DNA of 64,000 bases, taken from contig NC_054702.1 in the NCBI RefSeq assembly GCF_016097555.1, positions 110,275,014-110,339,013 of the forward strand, read 5' to 3'. How positions within the stretch are numbered: the stretch's first letter is position 1; each line of letters starts with the position of its first letter. The stretch is from Gigantopelta aegis (lineage: Eukaryota > Mollusca > Gastropoda > Neomphalida > Peltospiridae). Shown here one piece after another: positions 1 to 10,400 of the stretch. A model generated the notes under the pieces. It searched no databases. It worked only from the letters and a program-made list of their open reading frames with translations, and was not told the DNA's origin. The position numbers and the translations under genes are program-made.

Positions 1-729
1 ATCTAAAATGTATGATTTTGATTTTATATTTTGTTTCCCACTCTTGAAGGCATATAGACCCCCACTCCGGGGGGTTGTCACATGACTATAGAAATAACCC
101 ACCTTTTCTTCCATCTTAGTAGTAATCTAGGTTACTTTTCTTTATAATCCTTGGTAGACCTGGGGTTGCAAACAGATTTGTAAACTCGCCCGTGGGAATA
201 TGCCTTAAGATTTAGAATCATTGGTCTGTCATCTTGTGTAAATCTGAATTACATTTTCAAATTGTTGGGAGAGACCTTATTATAGGCATTTTGCCTGTTG
301 GCCAAACCCAAACTAGCATTATAATTGGGAATAAATATTTTTTAAACCAGTAAAGACATACCTTTGTTAAATATGCTGGAATTTGACTGAAGTCGACTGG
401 TAACTTTATCAAAAATTTTACACAACCCATTCTGCCCTAGACAACAAAAAGTATGATATAAATCAAGCAGCTATTCAAATAATAACATCTCTGAAAACAG
501 GATTAGAAATACAAACATATTACAGCATGAAACAAATCTAATAAAATCACTTTATCATTTAATATCTTAAAGGTGCAGGCCCTAGTTTCAGCCTGTGAAA
601 ATGTACACTAAGTTTATTTAACCTATAAACATGCAACACATCTAGATAGAAGAAACAGAGAGAAGCTAAGGAATGTGATGTTTAAATGGGAAAATACCAT
701 CTAAAACAAGCATACATACATGACCCTAC

Positions 730-1258
730 CAGGTCCAACTATTTTTCATATCTCCTAAATTCAAGGGTCATAACTTTGAAAAATGGGTAAATCACCACTA
801 AACTTCAACTTGATCTGTAAAGCTATACAAATGATAAAGCTATATACAACATTTCATCTTGATATCTCCAGATATTGCAAACAGGTTCAAGGGTCATAAC
901 TCCGTTAAAAATTGGTAAATCGCCATGAAAGTCAAACTTGATCTGTAACAGTACGTGATAAACCTATACACACAATTTCAGTTTAATATCTAAAGGTCTT
1001 CTGAAAAAAACATCAGCAAAACAAACTTTCACATCTCCTAAGTTCAAAGGCCATAACTCAAAAATGGGTAAATCATCATGAAAGTCAAACTTGATCTGTA
1101 ACAGTACATGATGAAACTATACAAATTTCAGCTCAATATCTCGAAGCCTTCTGCAAAATACATCCGGAAAACATGTGGGACAGACGGACGGACAGACAGA
1201 TAGACGGACAGACATGAAATCAATAGTCCCCTCCGGTTGGACCGGTAGGAGACTAATA
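730..1258. repeat. Interspersed repeat with tandem units ('ggtcataactc' family), copy 1
   Basis: Three diverged units of about 150-180 bases each contain 'ttcaagggtcataact', 'aatgggtaaatcaccat' and 'caaacttgatctgtaa'. They end in 'catccggaaaac', a (GGAC/AGAC)n stretch and 'ggttggaccggta'. The same order recurs at 55607-55960, so this is a dispersed repeat with fixed internal tandem structure. No coding capacity was seen. It lies in the BABAM2 intron or downstream region. Confidence 0.75.
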
Positions 1259-2120
1259 ACTAGAGCTTGTCTCGATAACCATTACTTGTCAGACAATGTG
1301 CATTTTTAGAATGATGAAACATGCATTTCGGGGTATTACAAAAACCTCAGGTCCTCATTTTTCACAGAAACTATTGTTTCCAGTACTGTGTCGGTAAAAT
1401 CACGGAACTAAAATTTTATTTCCCATGATTATTATATTGAGTACGACTATTCAACGAAAATAATATATTAACAGTTTCCAATGGGTTCCCATGGTCACAA
1501 GGCACGGAATCAAAAAAGTATTTCCTGTGAAGTTTGAAATCCTATGGCTTGAAACTTGGATAACCAAAACCACTTCAGATGTACACAAACAAATATTCTA
1601 AATAATGAAATTTAACTACATGTATTTCTAACTTAAATGATCAAAAATGGATTTAATGGTGAAAAATATGTCAGAGTGTTTATAGAGTCTGTCACTGTAA
1701 TGACCAAGTTAAGAACAATCAAACTGTGAATATCAATGTTTATAAAATTAGGTAAAAAATATTCAGATCTGACATCTCCTGCACTGAATATATTTTCATC
1801 CAATTACTATGGGCATATAAAGGATATTTTTACATAGTCAAACTAAAACCAACAAGGAAAAGTTATCAGTGGTTCGGGATAAACATAATAATTTAGAACT
1901 AGTGAAACTGATGTCAGTGATGACACAGAACAATTTGTCGACCTCAAGATTTCCCAGGCTCTTAACAACGCATCAAGTGAAAACATACCACATAAACATA
2001 AATGTTATAAAAACCAGGTACCTTTTTACACATAAATGTAATCAACAGTCTACATAGAAAGTAAGAGGAATAATACATTCTGAAACAAATTCTAATTGCG
2101 CAGACCTCTGATCTTGTGAC

Positions 2121-3138
2121 ATAGATTTCTATATCTTCTGGTGTCAAATTTGTCTGTTCTAGAAGAGATGAAAACTCAAATTTGAGACGTGAACTGGTTT
2201 CAACCAAGCGCCGATTGTACACCTGGAATTCACGTAGAAGCTCATGGACAGCCATTGACAATGAACTGCTGTTTGATGGATCCCACTTAGTCAAACTCTG
2301 AAACAACAATTCCATAGAAGTAAATATCTCCACCACCATCTATACTGATTCAATCACTTTGTGAATAAAGAAATCATTTGTGATGTCACATTACAGATTA
2401 ATTCAGTGCTTAAAAAAATATTACTATTTAAAAAAAAAAAAAAATATGTTTTAAATATGCACTGGGATGAACATTGAATTTCACTGATGTAGCATTTATA
2501 GGTTGAGAGAAATAAATGTCACCTTTTGACTTGTCAAGACAAGACAAAAATACATCATGACATATTTTATAATGCACTTTACAAAGTGTATACAAAAAAC
2601 ATTAAAGAATATATTTGCATACAAAATTCACAAATAAATACTTGTAACACAAACAAAGCCCAATACAGTTTGAAAATGTGAGAAATACTTTTTTCTGAAA
2701 AATGCAGATGAAAATAAAAACTTTCTGATTACCGTAATATTTTCAAGATTTGGTAAAAAGTCTTCATCATCTGGACCAAAAATGAAATCAGGAGGCTCAT
2801 CTGGAAAAGTGTTGTCAAACAGAATTTCCCCTGTTGATGAAATAACATTTAATAGAAATATCACCAATGAGTCAAGTTCTCTGAAAACCAATATTTAAAG
2901 TCATAAATGTAAAAGTAATATATCTATCCAATAATAGTCACTTTTGGAATTGAAAAATTAAATTATATAATATTTACAAATTAAACAAACAAAACAACAA
3001 AACAAAATAAAGAAAAAGACCCCTATAAAGAAAATACAATGACTTCCTATACAATACTCACATGTAAGTGATTGTCCAGCATAGGGGATAACAAGCTTAA
3101 ATCTGTCACACTGTGCTTCCTGGACTACTGTTGGGCAA
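2121..3138 (-). CDS. BABAM2: BABAM2 (BRE/BRCC45) homolog, partial, three internal exons
   Basis: Partial gene read right to left. Exons are 3138-3062, 2830-2733 and 2297-about 2121; the first two junctions have clear AG/GT ends and consistent phase. The joined product contains CDRFKLVIPYAG, then WEILFDNTFPDEPPDFIFG, then SLTKWDPSNSSS and SSRLKFEFSSLLEQ, closely matching residues about 45-155 of human BRE as I recall it. FPDEPPDF is the PPxF turn of a UEV/UBC-like fold. The family bridges subunits of the BRCA1-A and BRISC Lys63-deubiquitinase complexes (BRCC36, Abraxas/Abro1, MERIT40). The 3' end of the last exon is unsure: GT occurs at 2120 and at 2105, neither a good donor. The N-terminal exon was not found upstream and the C-terminal two thirds lie beyond the left edge. 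Identity is firm; boundaries are less so. Confidence 0.87.
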
Positions 3139-4329
3139 CTGCAAAATAAATACAATGAGCATTTTGTGACCATTGTTATAAATTTGTGATTTGCAGTAAC
3201 CCATCCATTTTAGGAGTTTATAATGCAGATGTTACCATGAGAATTGGGAAGATTTTGATTAGTTTGATTGTGTGAATTTTAATCAAAATATAATTTTAAA
3301 TTGTGAGCAAATGAAATTCTTCACCATGGGAGAGTATTGTTGTTTTATTCATATATTGATAATTTTTTTTACAAACTGCACATTTATATTTGTTATTTCC
3401 AAAATATAGCGAGAGTACTCTTCCGTAATTTGGACCGTTATGATCATTATTTCAGTCAGAGTCTGAGATAACTGTATAGTGAAAACACAGAATTGCTGCC
3501 AGATAAGCAAAGATTCCCACTCTTAATGCAACAATAACAAATATTTTACATAAACCCTACAGCACCCTCTTTCAATAATGTTTCGATTAAATATGTAGGC
3601 ACTGACGTGTTTCTTCCTGTAGTCTGTGTATTAGTCATTAATATGCCAAATATTTTGAACGGCAGATTCAGATTATAGCTCAAGTAACCTCTAGCCCTCC
3701 CCTTATTGATATGTTGGGGGGGGGGGGCTAGAGAGGAAAGTGTGTAATACTTCGGCAATCATCAACGACCAAATGGCAGCAAGCTACTGTGTCTAAAATA
3801 CAAATGTTTTACTAAATCTGATGCCACAGAGACTTAGTTTGATTATTCTCAAATTCAGTCATGACATTAAACTTACATGTTGTTAACCAGTACCAACGTG
3901 TCACACGTTGCTCTAAGTCACCACAAGAAAAGAAAGTAGGCTATAGTGCATGTAACGTTCATTTCGCATAGAGGCATTGGGTTTCTTCGGCATCAATTTA
4001 GGAAAAATGTGTATTTCAGACACAGTAGCTGGCTACCATTCGACAACTGCCAAAGTAGACAGTTCTCTCTACAACATATCAACATAGAGGTTACTCGAGC
4101 TATTCGGATTCCAAAAATGTATTCCTTTTCTATTCACGAATCTGTATTCGAAACTGGTTAACTCTGTCTTTTGTGCAGGGGCATTGGGGTTTTTCTTATA
4201 GCACATATATTAATCAGAAATATATATTAGCTCAATGCTATGAGTGAACTCGGAAGTAACTAAACCAAAGCCTAAGCCAGGCTAAGGTCTTTGGAATTGG
4301 ATATAAAAACACCACAACTATACTGGGAT
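3139..4329. other. BABAM2 upstream or intron 1, no gene seen
   Basis: The N-terminal BABAM2 exon should lie to the right of 3138, but none could be supported. A donor-like 'catgtaagt' near 3877 on the minus strand has no homologous coding before it. A G-run at 3715-3728 is simple sequence. Confidence 0.5.
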
Positions 4330-4846
4330 GCGGTGAACTCGTATAGAAACTAACTCGTAGGAACAGAAAACTTGTATGGAAAACGAACTCGTATATAAAA
4401 AATAACGGTGAACTCGTATGGGGATGTATGGATATGCAGATATACTTTGATATTTCTCTTAAATGTGTATGATGACACTTGTTTTGTATACATGATTCTT
4501 ATTTATGTCACCATCAGTCAACTATTTGCGTGTCAACCGCAGTTTGTGCGTCAACGGCAGTCACCTATTTTCATGTCACCCATGGTCACCTATTTTGGTG
4601 TCATGTTATATATTTGGTTTCGTGCATAGGCGTATGGGCACATTTTTCCCGAATGAAATGTGATGTCAAGAGCATCCTTGCCCGAATGACCAGACAATTT
4701 TTGCTCGAATAGATAATCAGTTTGTAATTTCCATACGCATTTTCCCCCATACGAGTAAATATTCCATACGAGTTCACTTGTGGATTTCCATACGAGTTCA
4801 CTGCATTTCCCCCTATACACGTAAGTTTTTCATACGAGTTCACCGC
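4330..4846. mobile_element. Foldback element with iterated GTGAACTCGTATGG motifs
   Basis: The left end starts GCGGTGAACTCGTAT and repeats 'aactcgtat' four or five times; the right end carries the same motif inverted (CCATACGAGTTCAC, several copies) and closes with CATACGAGTTCACCGC. The middle has 'gtcaccta/ttttcatgtcac' repeats. There is no open frame of note and no clear target duplication. The plan resembles 20418-21225 but with a different motif. Confidence 0.7.
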
Positions 4847-4892
4847 AAGCCACTATTATCATTATGTGACTATACTAATACAGGAACTGGAA

Positions 4893-5541
4893 CTATTGTC
4901 CGAACCGAATTGTTAACAACTACAAAAAATGACTCTCCTACCTTTAATTGCCGTTAGATTTCCTCCAAAGTTTGTTCAGACACAAATCGTAAAAAAACCC
5001 ACTACAAATTCCACACACGAGACTGCAACAATGTCGCCGATATCGCTGTTGCTGAGATTGCATAGGGAAAAATACATGCAGTTTTCTGCCGTCTGCCATG
5101 TTGCTTGTTTATGGAATACTCTTCAAGAGGGGTGAAAGCCTCCAAAGTATGTGACACAATTAATATGAAATCAATGATCTCTTGTGGTATCATTAAACAT
5201 TTTTTAATAATAATAATTAATAATATGACGTCATCACGTCTGCTTTTATATCATAACATGTTATGATGTTGTTAGATTAAGTCCTATCCTTTCACCCTCT
5301 TGGAGAATATTCCATAAAAAGTCAAAATGGCAGCTAGCACAAAATTACATGCTTTTTGCCCTATGCGCTCTCAGCGAAGTCGATATAGGTGACATAGTTA
5401 TCATCTGGTATGTGAAAACTGTGTCATTGTAGTGGGTTTTTTCAAGATTTCTGTCTGGACAAACTTTGGAGGAAATCTAACGGCAATTAAAGGTAGGAGA
5501 GTAATTTTTCGTAGTTGTTAACAATTTGGTTCGGACAATAG
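4893..5541. mobile_element. Long-TIR foldback element with CRE-like core, copy 1
   Basis: The ends are CTATTGTCCGAACC and its inverse. Each arm runs about 300 bases and contains 'ttgttaacaactac', 'cctttaattgccgttag' and 'cctccaaagtttgt' close to its terminus. Between the arms lies an AT-rich spacer with TGACGTCA (5226-5233) and the palindrome TCATAACATGTTATGA. The two arms have drifted apart toward the centre. A second copy in the other orientation lies at 21423-22070. No transposase is encoded. Confidence 0.78.
5226..5233. promoter_or_regulatory. CRE-like palindrome TGACGTCA at the foldback centre
   Basis: A full TGACGTCA followed by 'tcacgtc', then a 16-base palindrome TCATAACATGTTATGA, sits between the arms of the foldback element. 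The same motif is kept in the second copy at 21729-21736. A regulatory role is inferred from the motif only. Confidence 0.35.
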
Positions 5542-6919
5542 GTAACAGACGAGGTTTATCTTAAAGACGGTTCTACTGCGATATACCTGTTATGTGCATC
5601 AAATACATGCATGTTTCCAGAGCATACTGTGCCTTTCCCCTGTATAATTAAACTTTCTACAAACGGCTTAATTTTTGGTGAAAAACTATTTAAAACTTCT
5701 GTATCTTTTGATTTACCCATCTTGAAACTCCACTGTTTTTTAAATTAAAGTTACGCTTCAAAAAACCATAAAAATACATTGTGGTGGTTTCGAGTCAAGA
5801 GTACCAGTTGGTCTCTTTGTAACTTCCGGATGCTGTCAAAATACATGTGCATTTTTGTTCTCTGTGCTATTGAACTTAAAATAATAGACATCATTATGTT
5901 TTGAAGTGTAAACAGCCAATTTCATTAAAAAGAGCTGTATTAATGGTATAATAACAACATATTGACAGTTGTTTATTAAAGTGACACTATAAGAACTCTG
6001 TGGCACCGGGCTATCCGCATTCCTCATTTGAAGATCTAGATGTGTCCTATTTCAAAATTTGAGAGTGGAGTGGGGGGCTCGAGCCCACCTGCTTTCATAT
6101 AAAAAAAAAACCCTTAAAAGTGCTTATACATAAGAGCAAAACTTAAATTTATTTTATTCTCATGTAGTTTTAACCACACACACACACACACACACACCAC
6201 CACCCCCACCCCACCCCCCGCAAAACATTGAGGGTCTATATTTTTTTAAACAATCACAGCGCTACAATATCATAAGACCATTGGATGTAGCACTACGATA
6301 GCTTAATTTAATTTAATTTTAAAGTGCTTATATGTAAGGGCAAAACGTTTCATGTACAAGTAGATATGGACCCCCATCCCCTGCAAAATATCCTGAATCT
6401 GCCTGTCAAGGCATTTATAACAGTGAGAATCAAAGGCTATTAAGAAGCAGTAGAATAAAAGTTAACAATGAAAACGAAAACCTAAGTTTACCTAACTGTA
6501 TCTTATTATTTGTAAATACAATAATGGGAAAAACATTCATAGTGTTTGGAAATACCGATATAGATCTTAGCAAATTTGGTTTAGAGATTCATTGTAAACA
6601 GGAGAGAGAGCGAGAGCAAGCGAGAGAGAGAGAGAGTTGTTTCTAAAGAAAAGGAAAGGAATTGTTGATTAAATACATCTAAGCACCTAAGCTGTTTTTG
6701 GCACAAGTTTGGTATAGAGAGAGACACCAGTTAATCATTTCACTACTAGAAAGCAGCATGTGATCTTTTTTATGTACTTCCCCATAGACTGGACATCATA
6801 CCTCACATAGGCACTCTACTACTGAGATGCAATCCATAATGCAAATTTAATCCTTTATTATATTGACACATCCAAGTTTTAATCATCATGATTCATGACT
6901 ATCCAATCGAAAACAGTTG
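5542..6919. other. Gap between BABAM2 and DDX28, no gene seen
   Basis: AT-rich with a CA microsatellite, a GA-rich patch near 6602-6637 and no coding frame that resembles a known family. The DDX28 promoter may lie here. Confidence 0.5.
6177..6219. repeat. (CA)n microsatellite with C-rich tail
   Basis: A run of CA dinucleotides passes directly into a 'ccaccacccccacccc' tract. Simple sequence, with no gene around it. Confidence 0.85.
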
Positions 6920-7200
6920 GTTTGTTTTGTATAATGACACCACTCACACTGGTCACTAGAACACATTGGATGTCAAACATTTGGCAGTTTTGTCATACAG
7001 TCTAAGACTCTTACAGAGGAAACCTGATACATTTTCCATTAGTAGCAAGGTATCTTTTATATGCACCATTCCACAGACAGGATAGCACATACCACAGCCT
7101 TTCATATATACCATTTGTGGTGCACTGACTGGAATGAGAATAACCCAATGGGTCCACCAACGGGTAGATTCTAGATTTGAGCACCTTACTACTGGGCTAT
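6920..7200 (-). mobile_element. SINE, tail-conserved family, minus orientation
   Basis: Read on the minus strand it carries 'ggaatggtgcatataaaaga', 'ctactaatggaaaatgta' and a tail 'gacatccaatgtgttc...gtgtcatta'. It matches the other copies in this window at the body and 3' tail. The tRNA-like head is decayed at 'tagcccagtagtaagg'. Confidence 0.75.
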
Positions 7201-7418
7201 TATTTGATATATCAGTATTTAATAGAAATGTAAAAAAATATATATATTGACTGAGCTCACTATATAAAATAATTGATGTTGCATGTCTGCCACCTTCTAC
7301 TATTTTATTGTCTGATTATATATATATTATATATAAATGTATAGTATTAAGTTAAACAACATCACTATATAATATATGCTTTAAACATGCACTCCCAAAC
7401 TTTTGGTTTCTGTTTCAG

Positions 7419-7499
7419 ATTGGTATTCAGTGGATGATAGTAATGTTTTCTCCTGAAAGAAAGAGTTGATTTTACAAGATACTAAAAAGAAAAATCAGG
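7419..7499 (+). other. Probable 5' UTR part of DDX28 exon with upstream acceptor
   Basis: A good 3' splice site (ctgtttcag, AG at 7417-7418) lies 81 bases before the DDX28 ATG, suggesting that the start-codon exon is preceded by a noncoding first exon somewhere to the left. The promoter and first exon were not located. Confidence 0.45.
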
Positions 7500-10400
7500 A
7501 TGGCATCTTTGCTGTGTGTTTGTCGCAGTGTTCTGGTAGTGTGTAGAAGACAAGCAATGGTTTGTTGTTGTTCTTTTGATTTAAAAAAAAAAATTACGGG
7601 GTGTGTCAGTGAATGCACTGTGTAATATATTTTTAATTAATATTTTAATACTCGTTAAGAACAATCTTCCAGAAAAATCATGAATCAGTTAAAGTATATA
7701 CAGGTCTGCAATCCAGTGTTCAAAATAAGCACTTGTCCATTTGTCCCAACAAGTGAAAATGTGCTCAGACAAGCAAAATGTACTTCAATTGTTGTCCAGA
7801 GGACAAGTAAACTGTTCAATGTTTCATTTTGAGCAATTAAAAATATGGTCCTTGTACTTGAATAAAATGAAACATTTATTTGGACAAATGAGAATATTGG
7901 TGGACAAGTATATTTCCAGATGTACTTGTCCGGTGGACTAATAAAAAATTATTCTCATTTCAATCACTGCCTTTAGGTTGAATATTTATGCAAAACAAAG
8001 GAATGGATAGCTGATATTGTTGTACTTACTACATCTAATAATCATAAGCAATGTTTTTCAAGTGCATATAATTACTAAATGGGTCTGTACCTGATTTCAA
8101 AGGGGTGTTTTGTTAGTCTTTCACAAACCTGAGACTTTATTCAGATATGTTCCTGGTATAAGATCATAGTAAAAGTTACAGAAGTAGGCCTACTGCTTAA
8201 TGTCTTATGTAATGTCATAGTTTTATGTTTAGAATTTTGGGTAAAATATGGTATCAGATCTTCTAGAACTCTGATTTGGGTCTGTGATAATTTACAGAAA
8301 AACTTATCAAAAACTGTTTGCTTGAATATTTGAAAGTTATTATGCATTTTGTGGGTGGGTGGGGTTTTTTTCAGACACTGGCTGACCAAGCAAATTTAAC
8401 AAAGATTACCGTTCCTCAGAAAATGGTTGCAAAAATAGAAAAGCTTAAATACAAGAAAATGGTTGAAGCAGCTAAAAAAAAGAAACCACTGAAATTCAAA
8501 TCTCCACTGGTAATTTCTTGCAAACGGACAGAGTACAACCACCACCGAGGTCAGACGTACAATGAGTTCGACCCACAAGTTCTCGCCTCACATGGATGGA
8601 AACACAGAAAATCTGCTGGAGACCATTTCACTGTTATGTGCCGTGAGCGGGTAAATAATAATAAAACAGTATTTATGTAATTATTTTATGATACTGTCAG
8701 TACAATTTAATTACAGGGAACATTTTGTTCAGTATCGCATCGATGAATCGCTTTGCTGAAATTGATACTGACTAGAAATATCGCTAATCAAGATTTTGAA
8801 AGCAAAATGTTCCCTGAATTAGTCATGCCAATAGCAGTAAGATTTCATTTAGACACATGCATGCAATGGCAAAAGAAAATCTAAAAGAAATAAATAGACA
8901 CTGAATATCTACTTAATAAAAGAGGAAAAGAAATAATGAATTACAAATATCTATTTATCAAAGCTTAACTTAAAATTGTATTGTAGTTACTGTAACAAAT
9001 AAGTAAAAATAAATTGTAACTTGTTTTAATTGGTCTTTCTTTGAATCTCTTTTTCAGAATCCTGCATTGCTGACTGAGGAAACAGAATTATCTTTTGCAA
9101 ACTTTAGTCTTAATGACAGACTGCAAAATGGCTTACACCAACTTGGCTTCCATACTCCCACTAATATACAGGTATTAACATGTATGTACATGTTCACTAC
9201 TGTGCATCAAAAGTGCCACAGGGTAATGCTTCAAAGTATAGAGGGTTATAGAAAGATCAAAATAGAGATAGATTTTGAAAGACAGTTTTATATTGGTTGT
9301 TACTTGGGCACTGCAGTTTAATTCTATGTTTAGACTGTAAGACGTGTTAATAACATTTTCTTCAAATTATTAGTTCATCTGTTGATGACACAGGATATTG
9401 TTAATTGTAGCACAGAATACATTTCCCAACTAAACGGTGTGTGGTTTATTTTCAGTCCCTGGCAATTCCTAAGATTTTGAAAGGTGGAGATGTGTTGTGT
9501 GCTGCAGAAACAGGTAAATATCACATGTATTACTGTATAATTTTACAAATATTGCTTGTACCCGATACTTTCTGTTTATTTGTATTACTACATTGATTGT
9601 GCTTTCTGTCCACTTTCAATTTTTATTTGATAAAAACAAATACAGCCTATGAAAACACTAGTTTGGAGTTTTTTCTATTCTTTTTTCTGGCTTTTATATT
9701 TATACTAATTCGAATTCAGCAGAAACTACCTTAGCATCTTTTCTGGATTATTTGTAAGAGTTTTGTTGTAATGTCGGTGATCTTTACCTATGTGAGTTGA
9801 TAAATTTGTTTGTATAACATTTTGTTAATTTGTTTTAATTCTTTGTCAGTAACAAGAAATTAACGACTGACTCCATTCATTCATTCATTCATTCATTCAT
9901 TCATTCATTCATTCATTCATTCATTCATTCATTCATTTATTCATTATCACACTAACTTTATACTAACTCCACTTAATTCTGTGTTATTATTTACCAGGCA
10001 GTGGAAAGACACTAGCATATCTTTTACCTCTTGTGGAGATCATTTATCAACAAAATCAGCTGATGACAAAAGAAATATCCAAGAACAGCCCAAAAGCAAT
10101 AATTTTGGTGCCTTCAAGAGAACTTGCAGATCAAATTATGGTGAGTTCTACCCATATTGATCGCTTATTTTAGTGTCATCATAAGTTGTGGTAATAACTT
10201 AGTGTTGGGCGTTGTTCATTTCAGCACTATCCACCGTAATTATTTCATAAAAAAATATTTTTGCCTACATCAACAAAGGAGTTTTATTTTAGATTATATA
10301 AAATTTTGTAACACTATGAGAACTTTTAATATTGTAAGTGAAATTTAACAATGAGGGATATTGACTTTGGACATTGTTGTTGCATTTGTCTTATATTTCT

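Noticed and set aside
3878-3950. Candidate BABAM2 first coding exon on the minus strand ending at a GTAAGT donor
   Set aside because: No reading frame resembles the conserved BRE N-terminus; kept only as a possible noncoding exon.
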